NCBI RefSeq assembly: GCF_000316605.1
Contig: NC_019683.1
Span: forward strand, 4,076,036 to 4,140,035
Reading direction: 5' to 3'
From: [Leptolyngbya] sp. PCC 7376
GTDB taxonomy: Bacteria > Cyanobacteriota > Cyanobacteriia > Cyanobacteriales > MRBY01
Length of the DNA stretch: 64,000 nucleotides
The notes below the pieces were generated by a model. That model did no database searches. It was not told the origin of the DNA and saw only the letters and a list, made by a program, of their open reading frames with translations. How positions within the stretch are numbered: position 1 is the first letter of the stretch; each line of letters starts with the position of its first letter. Below are positions 41,287 through 50,626 of this stretch, piece by piece. Both the position numbers and the translations under genes were made by a program.

Positions 41287-42815
41287 TGGGGTTTGCATTA
41301 GAGGCCAAAGATTTAATCTCTCGTGAGATTCGCGATATCGTCGCCCCGGAAGGTCGCATCATTCAAGACCTGCTCAATGTTTTTGATGATGACTCATCCA
41401 CCAATCTAGTTGAACGGATTTTCATTACAGGGCGTAAGTTAATTGGTTTTGCATCGAAGTTACCGCAGCTCGTCCTAAGTTTTGCCAATGCCTTTGGTTG
41501 GCTCGTGGGCAAGGCTAGCCAATTATCTACATTCAACTGGTTAGCGTCGGATGCTCAGTTAAGGGGTGGACTAAAACAACACAATATTTCAGTGGCTTCT
41601 GCTTGGGGTGGGTTCTTTGGACAACTGACTGGAACCATTGCCGTTGGTGCAGTAGGAGTAGGGATATCCTTTGCTTTACCAGTGATTGGCGGTACAGCTT
41701 TAGCTTTAGGGACGATTAGCGCATTACTACAGGAGCGGGGTGATGAGCTGTGGGATGAGTTCAAGAATGCCCTGCGGGTGACGTTTAATGCCATCGTCAA
41801 GAGTATTGCTGTCAACAGTTACATTGCAGTGCGAAAAGCGATTCGAGAGAATGCTGAATCTTTAAAGTTTTTACCCCCCGGCTTGAGAGAGAGATTAAGT
41901 GTTTGGGGGACTGAAGAAGGCAGTCGTTGGAGTATTGCAGAGGAGATCGAGGAAAGAATCGACAGTATTCCGAATGAATACGTTAGGGCATTTGTAGAAG
42001 AGTTTGTCGAAGAAGGCTGGGAAAGCTTTATTGAGGGGGGTTATGTCGTCGCTCGGTTCTGGGATGAGCAAATGCAAGCCGCTAAAGCCACTCGGTTAGA
42101 AGTCTTAGGAGAGGATAGATCGCTAACCCTAGAGCTGGATAAGGATAATGACGGCGAGAAAGTCCGCATGACGAAAGTGCCCTCTAATTTAGCGATCGCT
42201 CAAGCCAACGGATTAATTAACCAATACCGATTAATCAGAAACAGAGACATTGGCACAATGACTAATGAGGATGATGGCAGAAAGGTATTACAGCCTTACT
42301 TGAGAACCTGCAAGATTGTGTTTAGAGATGTGGCCAAGCCACCTTTCATTAATGAAACGGGTGGGCCAGCGGCACGGTATCAACTCACGTTAAAAGCACT
42401 GAAGCCTAATCTACGATGGATAGATTTCAAGCGGGCGTTACGCAACCATCGTTGGGGAGCATGGAAGATTGAAGCCACTTTAGAGAGTCGGATAACCATC
42501 CTCCTATTCGCAGCGGAGAAAGAGGCGGGTAAGGCGACTCTGAAGGGCATCATCAAGGATCTCTGTGAAGAGGATTTCATTCGCGTCACAGCGACAGAAG
42601 AGGAGTTAGCTCCTTCACTGGTCAAAACACCAACTGCGGCTTATCCAGAGAAGGCGATTGTGACCCTCAAACGAGAGAGAACAGAAGGGACACGCCGTGA
42701 TTTGGCTGGGAAGAAATATGAGCAGGAGAAGATACAGTTTACGCTCTGGACAGAGGATGTACCCTTTGGTACGCCAGAGTATGTGACCAACTTTCCTACA
42801 GACCTAGCCACTTGA
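41286..42815 (+). CDS. Structural-module protein, 509 aa, right
   Basis: Nearly identical to 26648-28177 (one visible change, EKEAGKAT against EKEVGKAT). The glycine-rich hydrophobic centre is kept. Its 3' end overlaps the convergent small gene at 42796-42972 as in the left element. Confidence 0.75.
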   Translation: MGFALEAKDLISREIRDIVAPEGRIIQDLLNVFDDDSSTNLVERIFITGRKLIGFASKLPQLVLSFANAFGWLVGKASQLSTFNWLASDAQLRGGLKQHNISVASAWGGFFGQLTGTIAVGAVGVGISFALPVIGGTALALGTISALLQERGDELWDEFKNALRVTFNAIVKSIAVNSYIAVRKAIRENAESLKFLPPGLRERLSVWGTEEGSRWSIAEEIEERIDSIPNEYVRAFVEEFVEEGWESFIEGGYVVARFWDEQMQAAKATRLEVLGEDRSLTLELDKDNDGEKVRMTKVPSNLAIAQANGLINQYRLIRNRDIGTMTNEDDGRKVLQPYLRTCKIVFRDVAKPPFINETGGPAARYQLTLKALKPNLRWIDFKRALRNHRWGAWKIEATLESRITILLFAAEKEAGKATLKGIIKDLCEEDFIRVTATEEELAPSLVKTPTAAYPEKAIVTLKRERTEGTRRDLAGKKYEQEKIQFTLWTEDVPFGTPEYVTNFPTDLAT

Positions 42816-42972
42816 TCCAGCCTTCAGGAATCAGCACTATGTCATGATATTTCCCTTGGGAATCATAAACGTGAGTTATAAAAACTTTGGTTTTACCATC
42901 GGAAGCAAAATCATAGTATTTACACCACCCAATCCAGCCCTCAAACTCACCAGCGGTAATTTCAAGATACAT
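42796..42972 (-). CDS. Small conserved protein, 58 aa, right
   Basis: From the ATG at 42972 it starts MYLEITAGEFEGWIG and ends GWIKWLGL, matching the left copy in length and ends but only about 55 % overall. This marks the point where near identity of the structural modules gives way to moderate divergence. Confidence 0.66.
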   Translation of the reverse strand: MYLEITAGEFEGWIGWCKYYDFASDGKTKVFITHVYDSQGKYHDIVLIPEGWIKWLGL

Positions 42973-42976
42973 ACAT

Positions 42977-43348
42977 CTAGACTCCCTTAATTCTGAATTG
43001 CCCTGCATCTTCTAACTTCACCACGCGGGTGTGTGAGCGGTTGATCGCCCGCGCTTTGGCATCATGGCGATTGTGACAGGTGGGACAAAGGGCTTTCAGG
43101 TTCTCGCGGGCATTGTTGCCGGGGTTTTGGTCTAGGTGGGCAACGGTGAGAACAAAACGTCCGGGCTTGTCTGTTTCTTGGCACCATTTCGAGCCTTCAT
43201 GACGAAGCTCCCAACAGAAGACATCCCACATTTGACCGGGACGACGACAAGGGCGACCACACTTGGTGCAATGCCAATCAGCCATGTACTTGATGATGGT
43301 GGCGATGGTATCCCAGTTGGATGGATAGAGATGACGTTTCATTGGCAT
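42977..43348 (-). CDS. HNH-type nuclease domain protein, right
   Basis: Counterpart of 26120-26491 with the same zinc Cys pairs and HNH segment (AHLDQNPGNNARENLKALC). It overlaps the primase stop. About 85 % identical to the left copy. Confidence 0.82.
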   Translation of the reverse strand: MPMKRHLYPSNWDTIATIIKYMADWHCTKCGRPCRRPGQMWDVFCWELRHEGSKWCQETDKPGRFVLTVAHLDQNPGNNARENLKALCPTCHNRHDAKARAINRSHTRVVKLEDAGQFRIKGV

Positions 43349-46300
43349 TAGTCGATCTCCCTTAAATCAGATTGATTAATCCACTCTGTTGGTTCTGGAT
43401 CACTGGAGAGAGATTCTAGCCACCGACACCGATAAGTTCGATTACTGAAGCGGAAACCAATGCCAGGATACTCAACAATCTCTACATATCGCCGTGATGA
43501 CTTCTGCTGCACTATTTCACCAAGCGCAAACTTAAAACTCGCTCTGGCATATTTTTCTGGGATTTCTGGTAAATTTTCTGGCTGCGAAAAAAAGTTGACT
43601 AATTTGTGAGATGTATGGCTTACTGCCTCACTTGAAGTCTTAGCAAGACTTGTAGCCTTTCCACTTCCCTCATTTTCTCCCTCACCTTTTTCTATAGAAG
43701 AATGAGGAAGAGTAAGGATAGGTGGGGCAGTTGGTGAGGCTATAACCCCTGATTTATCTGAGTTGTGAGGCAGTGGGTTAGATGTATTAAAAGTTATTCC
43801 CAAAATATAACAACGACCTTTGGCAATTGGGTCTGCTGTTTCTCTAACCCGTTTGATTTTAGGGAACAGCATCTTAAACCGCTTGTAAATTTGGTTCATG
43901 CCCTTAACGTTTCGGTCGTAAGGGTTGGCTTGCTCAAACCAGGTATTTTTGGTCTTGCCATTCTCGAATTCCTCAACTTCGAGCGCCCCGGTGTCGATGT
44001 ACCATTTTCGGAGCCTTTCCCAGAGTTCTGATACCCAGATTTTGCCCTCTGGAGCAACTTCTAAACCCACGTCATTCACAAAAGCCCAGAGATGGGTTGA
44101 TTCTTCCTGAAGCTCATCGAGTCCACCCTTGATACTGTCGTAATCGATGCCATCATTCGCCAAGTTGATCAATTCTTCGAGTAAACGATTAATCAGGGCG
44201 GGACAAACCTCTTGTATTAGAAATTGGGGGTCATCATGGAATCTTGGATCTGCTTTTAGTTCGCCCCTTGATAGATTCGGGCTGTGCTTAAAGGTTTTAT
44301 TGAAGTCGTAGACCACAAAACGTGAGAGTAAGGACTCCATGCCGGATTTAAGTTTTGGGAGTTGATTGGTGTTGAAAATGTGAATGCCTTTTGGGGTGCA
44401 AGGACGCGCTTTTTCGTGTTTATCTTCAATCCACAGTCCGTTTTCTTCACCAGTGACACAGATATTAAGGCTTTCAACTCGATCTAGAGGTGTACCCATA
44501 TTGTTCTCACTCGACCAATTAACAAGGGAATGTTCCAGGGGAGCTAAGCCATATTTTTTGCCTTTGTCATAGGTCTGAAATTCGCTTAAGCCGATACCTG
44601 TCATCTGATTGCAGAAGATTTTGGAGATCGCAGCACGAATAGAGTCTTTACCATTGGCTCCTGTACCTTTGGCAATGGCTGCTTTGATACCGCGACTGTG
44701 TAATTTGCGAATGGTCTGGAGGTCAAACGCTGCGGCTAATTGTCGTAATAAAGCGGTGCGAGGGGCGGGGTCAAGACAAGCTAATAGTCGATTACATTGG
44801 CTAGGGTCAGCGTCGGGTTCATAGGAAACTTTTGAGCAATACAGATAAAAGTCGCGATAGGTATGTTTGCATAGTTGCCATTTTGGTATACGTCCTTGCC
44901 AACTGATACGCAATACACCATTCGTGAGGTTAAGGCCAGGGGGATTAACGCGCTCTGGATTGATACCGAAGCTGAGTAATGCCCAGTCCCAAATGGCATT
45001 AATACTACGGGTGTTGAGATAGCGTAAGGTACGGCGTTTGGTTTTGGGGTCTTTCACCCAATATTGTTCAGCCCAAGCTTTGATTTTGAGCTTTTCGGTT
45101 TGGGGTATCAATTGTTCGTAATGGGTGCCATTGAAGGCGTAAAGTTGATTGTGTAACGCAAGATAATGACCCTTGCCATAAATCGTTCTCAGGGCAATTT
45201 CTTGGTAAGTGAGGGCGGGTTCTAAGTCTTCTGTTTCTGCTGTGTCATTGCGCTCTGGTGCTAGTGCGGGGTCATATTGACTGACGGGTGCGAGGGGGGT
45301 AGAAGTAAAAGCTTCCACCTTTTCCATCCGGCTGGTAACTTCTGTATAGGCTTCTGGATCGTTTTCTCTCATGATGCGCTCTGCATCAATCAATTTTTGG
45401 TGGTAACGTTCGTTCTCTTCTTCAGTTGTTTCCTGAGTCTTGAGAATCGGCTTGCTCATCAGCTTCTGCCAGTCATCGAAGGAAAGGCGCTCTCCCACCA
45501 ATTGATCAACAGCATCAGAGCCGTGAATAGCATGGACATCATCAATACCTTTCTCGTCGTAGATGTCGCGCCAACTCATTACCGAAACGGTGCAGCCCTG
45601 AGCCTCGAATAATGTAGCCATCGATTGGATAGCTTTAGTCACCGATGCAATGGTTTTCGGTTTGTCATCGTTATCAAAACAGAAAATGATTTCACGTCCT
45701 GGTGTGGCGATTTTCTCTAATTGAGGATTGAGTTTTTTCTCTAATGGAGTGCCATCCCCTGCTTTTTGTTTTGGTGCGCCATTCCAAATGCCTGAGACTC
45801 CCACAGCGCAATAATCGGCACTGAGTAACGATGCGGTTTTCTTTGCCCCTTCGGTAATGATGATGGGGATTTCTGGTACTTGCCTAACAATTTCCCAGAA
45901 AGCAAAAGGGAAAGATTCCTCTGGTATACCTGCTTGGTCAGGAACTTCAGGCTGCACAGCATTATTGATAACGATGCTCCAATATCGTTCTTTTGTGATT
46001 TCGAGGAAGAAGGGTTGCGTCGGTTCTTTTGGGGGATGCTCATACTTAACGAGCTTTCCATCTCGGTTGATTCGCGGAGTGTTGGGCTTAAAGCAACCCC
46101 ACTGAGATCGCTCTCCATTGATGATGTCTAACGTGGGACACCACCAACCGCCTGCGTCGATATGCCCATAGTTATCAAGCCATTTCTTGCGTAACCCGCC
46201 ATCATTCTTGCGGTAAGTCTGGAGGTAAAACAGATAGTCCCAAGCCAACTCATCAACATCTGGGATGGCTTCATCACGACCTTTTACCGGAATAAAATTA

Positions 46301-46383
46301 TGTTGGAGGTCTGGGGAGATCGCCGAAGCATCAAGTTCGGTTTGTAAAACTGTTTTTCCTATAGTTTGCATAGCATCCCCCAC
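43348..46383 (-). CDS. Primase-helicase: DUF3854 plus D5/SF3-type helicase
   Basis: 1011 residues. The DUF3854 head (IIITEGAKKTASLL, FCFDNDDKPKT) and the last 70 residues match the left protein, but the centre is a P4/D5-like SF3 helicase: KGTGANGKDS near residue 576, NICVTGEENGLW, and GIHIFNTNQLP. The helicase has been exchanged between conserved ends. The linker between helicase and tail (about 43600-43775) is Ser/Thr-rich and its DNA has repeated GTGAGG-like words. Start ATG 46383 or 46371. Confidence 0.83.
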   Translation of the reverse strand: MGDAMQTIGKTVLQTELDASAISPDLQHNFIPVKGRDEAIPDVDELAWDYLFYLQTYRKNDGGLRKKWLDNYGHIDAGGWWCPTLDIINGERSQWGCFKPNTPRINRDGKLVKYEHPPKEPTQPFFLEITKERYWSIVINNAVQPEVPDQAGIPEESFPFAFWEIVRQVPEIPIIITEGAKKTASLLSADYCAVGVSGIWNGAPKQKAGDGTPLEKKLNPQLEKIATPGREIIFCFDNDDKPKTIASVTKAIQSMATLFEAQGCTVSVMSWRDIYDEKGIDDVHAIHGSDAVDQLVGERLSFDDWQKLMSKPILKTQETTEEENERYHQKLIDAERIMRENDPEAYTEVTSRMEKVEAFTSTPLAPVSQYDPALAPERNDTAETEDLEPALTYQEIALRTIYGKGHYLALHNQLYAFNGTHYEQLIPQTEKLKIKAWAEQYWVKDPKTKRRTLRYLNTRSINAIWDWALLSFGINPERVNPPGLNLTNGVLRISWQGRIPKWQLCKHTYRDFYLYCSKVSYEPDADPSQCNRLLACLDPAPRTALLRQLAAAFDLQTIRKLHSRGIKAAIAKGTGANGKDSIRAAISKIFCNQMTGIGLSEFQTYDKGKKYGLAPLEHSLVNWSSENNMGTPLDRVESLNICVTGEENGLWIEDKHEKARPCTPKGIHIFNTNQLPKLKSGMESLLSRFVVYDFNKTFKHSPNLSRGELKADPRFHDDPQFLIQEVCPALINRLLEELINLANDGIDYDSIKGGLDELQEESTHLWAFVNDVGLEVAPEGKIWVSELWERLRKWYIDTGALEVEEFENGKTKNTWFEQANPYDRNVKGMNQIYKRFKMLFPKIKRVRETADPIAKGRCYILGITFNTSNPLPHNSDKSGVIASPTAPPILTLPHSSIEKGEGENEGSGKATSLAKTSSEAVSHTSHKLVNFFSQPENLPEIPEKYARASFKFALGEIVQQKSSRRYVEIVEYPGIGFRFSNRTYRCRWLESLSSDPEPTEWINQSDLREID
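43606..43770. repeat. GTGAGG-like word cluster in right primase gene
   Basis: GTGAGG at 43734 and 43765, CCTCAC at 43626 and 43680, one-base variants CCTCAT (43668) and ATGAGG (43702), and GTGAGA at 43606. They lie in the same linker position as the TGTACCRACC array of the left primase. The words are short, so chance is harder to exclude than on the left. Confidence 0.45.
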
Positions 46384-46784
46384 TTGATAATCTGACCTGA
46401 AAAACTTGTGACACAGCTCTCTGTCTGAGCCTTGGGAGATTGGAGAAAAAACTGAATAAAGTCTTCTACTTCCTTAAATCCATCTCTGAGAGCCAGTTCT
46501 TTAAGGTGCAAGGAGCAGATCAATTCACCATCGATCCAAGCGCGAGGATAGAGGTCTACTTGATATTTACTAATCTGAAAATCGTGAGTTTTAGTGCAGA
46601 TAGACTCAGCAATTTTTCGACAGCTTTTAGTTCGCTGTCCGGTATAGAGGTAAAGGAGATCGCCAACCTTAATTGGACGCTTTCGGCTGCGAATGGTTTG
46701 TCGTTTCTCACCGCTCTCAATCAGTGGGACAAATTGTTTCTGGGCGTTGCAGAATAGAGGTATGAATGGAGGTTGTTGACTCAA
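46359..46784 (-). CDS. ASCH protein B, 5' end replaced by IS1
   Basis: The ASCH domain (KQFVPLIESGEKRQTIRSRKR) is intact from residue 15, but the first eight codons of the original gene lie on the other side of an IS1, at 47504-47529. The open frame now begins inside IS1 (MSQQPPFIPLFCNA), so a fusion protein could still be made. Overlaps the primase start as in the other copies. Confidence 0.72.
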   Translation of the reverse strand: MSQQPPFIPLFCNAQKQFVPLIESGEKRQTIRSRKRPIKVGDLLYLYTGQRTKSCRKIAESICTKTHDFQISKYQVDLYPRAWIDGELICSLHLKELALRDGFKEVEDFIQFFLQSPKAQTESCVTSFSGQIIKWGMLCKL

Positions 46785-47503
46785 TGGAATGTCCAGAATG
46801 CCAATCTACTCATATCCGTAAGAACGGAAAGAAAAAAGGCAAACAGAATCACATCTGTGTAGATTGCGGTCGTCAGTTTATCGACCACTATAGTCAGCTC
46901 GGCTACTCAAATGCCTTCAAACGTGAATGCCTCAAAATGTATGTCAACGGTATGGGCTTTCGAGCCATTGAACGGGTGAAAGGAGTGCACCACACTACCG
47001 TCATCACTTGGGTCAAACAAGTCGGTGCATTGCTGCCTGATGCTTATGAACCGGAAGAGATGCCTCAGGTCGGGGAACTCGATGAACTTCAAACATTCGT
47101 CGGTGCTAAAAAAACAAGGTCTGGCTCTGGACAGCAGTAGACCACTTTCAACCAGGTATTCTTGCTTGGACTATTGGTGACAGAAGTGCAGAGACATTCA
47201 AGCCACTATGGGCAATCGTTAGTCTCTGGAGATGCTTCTTTTACGTCACAGATGGCTGGAAAGTTTATCCCATCTTTGTACCCGATGGGGACCAGATTGT
47301 CAGTAAGACCTATATGACTCGCGTCGAAGGAGAGAACACTCGATTGCGGCATTATCTCGCTCGACTCCATCGAAAGACCTTATGTTATTCAAAGTCTGTG
47401 GAAATGTTAGAGCATTCGATTCGATTGCTGATTCACTATCTCAAGTTCTGGGATGTTCCTATCCCTCGACCCTCATAGATTCATACCTCAATTCACCAAC
47501 GCC
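46743..47503 (+). mobile_element. IS1-family insertion sequence, copy 1
   Basis: 761 bp with ends GGCGTTGCAGAATAGAGG and, in reverse complement, GGCGTTGGTGAATTGAGG, sharing most of 25 bp. It is flanked by the 8-bp duplication TGTTTCTG (46735-46742 and 47504-47511). Clean boundaries and duplications indicate a recent insertion. It splits the ASCH gene. Confidence 0.9.
46766..47478 (+). CDS. IS1 transposase (InsAB, -1 frameshift), copy 1
   Basis: Frame 1 has an InsA-like zinc ribbon (CPECQSTHIRKNGKKKG...CVDCGRQF) and helix-turn-helix (MGFRAIERVKGVHHTTVITW). At seven A (47108-47114) a -1 slip gives AKKNKVWLWTAVDHFQPG and continues to 47478 with the IS1 DDE domain. The plus-strand frame at 47382-47582 is only a shadow of this domain. 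Confidence 0.88.
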
Positions 47504-47528
47504 TGTTTCTGAAAGTTCAGTGCAGGCA

Positions 47529-48104
47529 TTAGAGCTCATCTCCCCAGCTATCCCAGCCGTCTACGGTTTCACGTGCAAATAATTCGATACGCGGGAGATC
47601 GCCAAACAGTTCGACAATGCGCTCCCTTGTTTCTGGAGGCTTAGCGGAATGGCGACCAATCGGCGCTTCAATAAGCTGCTGCACTTTGGCTGATTGACGC
47701 TTTAGACCATTGCCACGGATACCTAATAGACAAGGTTCAGTATTAGCCCTGGAATAAGAACCCATGCCCATAAACCAAGTCGGTTTCCGCTTGTTGCGTT
47801 TTGCCCAAAGGAAACCACAGGTCTTATAGGTAAAACCCCAAGCAAACATTGTCGCCATCGCCGCTGGCAGTTTCGCCCAAGTCGCCCAAAGTAATAACAC
47901 TGAATTATTGTCTGCAATCTGACTAACAGGTAAATTCTGAATCCAGCGATCTGATTGGGTTTGGTAATGACGTTCAGCACCACCACGATTCTGTTTTTTG
48001 TCGTCATATTGCCAAGGTGGGTCAGCATAAATGACAGGATAAGATTTCGCAGGGAAAGGTAAAGCCCCTTCCACTACGGGCTGATGAAACAGTAGTTGTT
48101 GCAT
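47529..48104 (-). CDS. MT-A70 adenine methyltransferase B, right
   Basis: 191 residues with DPPW in VIYADPPWQYDDK, GGAERHY and LLLWATW. It is only about 75 % identical to copy A (50003-50578), while copy A is closer to the left element's gene. So the two copies come from different element lineages and not from a fresh tandem duplication. The frame is open upstream to 48155. Confidence 0.83.
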   Translation of the reverse strand: MQQLLFHQPVVEGALPFPAKSYPVIYADPPWQYDDKKQNRGGAERHYQTQSDRWIQNLPVSQIADNNSVLLLWATWAKLPAAMATMFAWGFTYKTCGFLWAKRNKRKPTWFMGMGSYSRANTEPCLLGIRGNGLKRQSAKVQQLIEAPIGRHSAKPPETRERIVELFGDLPRIELFARETVDGWDSWGDEL

Positions 48105-48164
48105 TATTCGATTGTTTAAATGATGGTTATTGATTACTCGGCGATTGCTGCTCAAATACTTTGA

Positions 48165-48312
48165 GGAATGAATTGGCGGCTTCCCCTTTAAGTTCTGATT
48201 TATGACCGGATAGCCAAAAGATGGTGACGTTTTTATGACCGGATGGCTTAGTCAAAACATTGATGGAAGCTATGGCCTGAGGGTTGAAATAGTTAGAGAT
48301 AATCACCTCAGC
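48165..48312 (-). pseudogene. 5'-truncated copy of early protein 6
   Basis: Residues matching EVIISNYFNP to AANSFLK of the 78-residue protein (50627-50860) are present, but the first 19 codons are missing. At about 48312 the sequence joins that of the primase pseudogene. In the intact genes these sequences are about 2.5 kb apart. Confidence 0.65.
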
Positions 48313-48451
48313 GCCGTTTTCTTTGCCCCTTCAGTAATGATGATTGGTAGTTCAGGGTTTGCCTTGACCCACTCCCAAAACTCAAATGAATCTGTTGATG
48401 TTGGCACGTCGGATAAGTCGGGAAAACCTACGCCATGGAGATTGGCAATCC

Positions 48452-49212
48452 GGCGTTGGTGAATTGAGGTATGAATCTATGAGGGTCGAGGGATAGGAAC
48501 ATCCCAGAACTTGAGATAGTGAATCAGCAATCGAATCGAATGCTCTAACATTTCCACAGACTTTGAATAACATAAGGTCTTTCGATGGAGTCGAGCGAGA
48601 TAATGCCGCAATCGAGTGTTCTCTCCTTCGACTCGAGTCATATAGGTCTTACTGACAATCTGGTCCCCATCGGGTACAAAGATGGGATAAACTTTCCAGC
48701 CATCTGTGACGTAAAAGAAGCATCTCCAGAGACTAACGATTGCCCATAGTGGCTTGAATGTCTCTGCACTTCTGTCACCAATAGTCCAAGCAAGAATACC
48801 TGGTTGAAAGTGGTCTACTGCTGTCCAGAGCCAGACCTTGTTTTTTTAGCACCGACGAATGTTTGAAGTTCATCGAGTTCCCCGACCTGAGACATCTCTT
48901 CCGGTTCATAAGCATCAGGCAGCAATGCACCGACTTGTTTGACCCAAGTGATGACGGTAGTGTGGTGCACTCCTTTCACCCGTTCAATGGCTCGAAAGCC
49001 CATACCGTTGACATACATTTTGAGGCATTCACGTTTGAAGGCATTTGAGTAGCCGAGCTGACTATAGTGGTCGATAAACTGACGACCGCAATCTACACAG
49101 ATGTGATTCTGTTTGCCTTTTTTCTTTCCATTCTTACGGATATGAGTAGATTGGCATTCTGGACATTCCATTGAGTCAACAACCTCCATTCATACCTCTA
49201 TTCTGCAACGCC
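48452..49212 (-). mobile_element. IS1-family insertion sequence, copy 2
   Basis: 761 bp, a mirror image of copy 1, flanked by the 8-bp duplication GGCAATCC (48444-48451 and 49213-49220). It sits in the primase pseudogene. The two IS1 copies are inverted, about 0.95 kb apart, and could promote inversion of the segment with methyltransferase B. Confidence 0.9.
48477..49189 (-). CDS. IS1 transposase (InsAB, -1 frameshift), copy 2
   Basis: Same as copy 1 with one visible amino-acid change (EEMSQ for EEMPQ). The seven-A slip site is at 48841-48847. Confidence 0.88.
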
Positions 49213-49601
49213 GGCAATCCGTTCCCATCGGTCACGATTGAGTTCGAGGAAGAATGGTTGCGTTGGCTCTTTCGGAGGATGCTCATATTTAATGAGTTTG
49301 CCGTCTCTGTTTTTGCGAGGGGTGTTGGGTTTAAAACAGCCCCATGGAGAACGATCTCCATTGATGATGTCTAGGGTCGAGCACTACCAGCCACCAGCGT
49401 CGATATGGCTGTAGTTATCAAGCCATTTCTTACGTAATCCACCGTTATTCTTGCGGTAGACCTGAAGATAAAACAGGTAATCCCAAGCCAATTCATCCAC
49501 ATCTGGAATGGCTTTATCACGCCCTTTAATCGGGATGAAATTATGCTGAATATCTGGGGAGATCGCCGAAGCATCAAGTTCGGTTTGCAACGCTGTTTTG
49601 T

Positions 49602-50003
49602 CTAAGGTTTGCATAACATCCCCCACTTAATAATTTGCCCTGAAAAACTTGTGACGCGGCTTTTGGTCTCGACTTTTGGAGAGGTTAGGAAAAATTGAAC
49701 AAAGTCTTCCACAGTCTCAAATCCATCCCTGAACGCAAGCTCTCGGATGTGTGCGTTGCAAATTTGCTCCCCATCGATGAAGATGCGGGCATAATCATCT
49801 AATTGATATTTGCTGAGCACAAAATCATGGGTTTTCCCACAAATTGATTCAGCAATTTTTCGACAGCTTTTAGTGCGCTGCCCGGTGTAAAGGTAGAGGC
49901 GTTCACCTACCTTGATAGGACGCTTGCGACATCTGATAGTCTGCCGTTTTTCCCCACTCTCAATCAGTGGGACAAATTGTTTCTTGAAGTTCAATGCAGA
50001 CAT
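49602..50003 (-). CDS. ASCH domain protein A, right
   Basis: Intact 133-residue ASCH protein (KQFVPLIESGEKRQTIRCRKRPIKVG) with the conserved SFSGQIIKWGMLCKP end. The start overlaps the methyltransferase stop (TAATG-like), so the two are coupled. Confidence 0.82.
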   Translation of the reverse strand: MSALNFKKQFVPLIESGEKRQTIRCRKRPIKVGERLYLYTGQRTKSCRKIAESICGKTHDFVLSKYQLDDYARIFIDGEQICNAHIRELAFRDGFETVEDFVQFFLTSPKVETKSRVTSFSGQIIKWGMLCKP

Positions 50004-50578
50004 TAAAGCTCATCTCCCCAGCTATCCCAGCCGTCTACGGTTTCACGTGCAAATAATTCGATACGCGGGCGATCTCCCACCAATTCGACAATGCGCTCTC
50101 TGGTCTCAGGCGGTTTCTCAGAATGTCTTCTAATCGGTGCTTCGATGATTTGATGAACTTTCGCCGATTTACGTTTTAAACCCTTGCCACGAACCCCTAA
50201 TAAGCAAAACTCGCTATTCGCTCTGGTGTAGGAGCCCATGCCCATAAACAAACTCTTTGCTCGTTTATTTCGTTTTACCCACAGAAAAGCCTCGGTCTTG
50301 TAAGTGAAGCCCCAACAATGGATCGTCTGTAATGCTGCTGGGAGCTTTGCCCATGTTGCCCACAGGAATAACAGGGAATCATTTTCGGCAATCTGAGACA
50401 CAGGTAAGTTCTGGATCTCATGGTCGCTCATCGTCTGGTAATGACGTTCCGCACCGCCTCGGTTTTTCTTTTTGTCTTCGTATTGCCATGGTGGATCGGC
50501 ATAAATGACACCATAAGCTTTCGCAGGAAAAGGCTGTGCCCCCTCCACTACGGGCTGATCTAACAGTAGTTGTTGCAT
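50003..50578 (-). CDS. MT-A70 adenine methyltransferase A, right
   Basis: 191 residues with ADPPWQYEDKK, GGAERHY and LFLWATWAKLP. Close to the left copy at 21577-22152 (about 90 %). The PAPS-reductase-like gene and small membrane protein that accompany the left copy are missing. Confidence 0.85.
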   Translation of the reverse strand: MQQLLLDQPVVEGAQPFPAKAYGVIYADPPWQYEDKKKNRGGAERHYQTMSDHEIQNLPVSQIAENDSLLFLWATWAKLPAALQTIHCWGFTYKTEAFLWVKRNKRAKSLFMGMGSYTRANSEFCLLGVRGKGLKRKSAKVHQIIEAPIRRHSEKPPETRERIVELVGDRPRIELFARETVDGWDSWGDEL

Positions 50579-50626
50579 TATTCGATTGTTTAAATGTTGG
50601 TAATTGTTCTGAAGAGCGCTACAAGA

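Larger units (their letters stand above)
48312..49626 (-). pseudogene. Primase-helicase copy A, truncated, stop codon and IS1
   Basis: Starts MGDVMQTLDKTALQTELDAS like the intact primases. A TGG codon in the conserved AGGWW has become TAG after 80 residues. The frame then continues as STLDIINGDRSPWGCFKP, is split by IS1 (48452-49212) and resumes up to PIIITEGAKKTA, where it is cut off at about 48312 by the join to early gene 6. So at least three lesions are visible. Confidence 0.82.

Noticed and set aside
26648-42815. Inverted modules as a simple assembly duplication
   Set aside because: The copies differ at scattered bases, in the whole centre of the Cys-rich protein and in the 160-residue protein, so they are two real sequences, although the joins should still be confirmed by long reads.
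47382-47582. 66-residue plus-strand frame beside IS1 copy 1
   Set aside because: It is an out-of-frame shadow of the IS1 DDE domain. The matching frame at 48382-48573 in copy 2 is rejected for the same reason.
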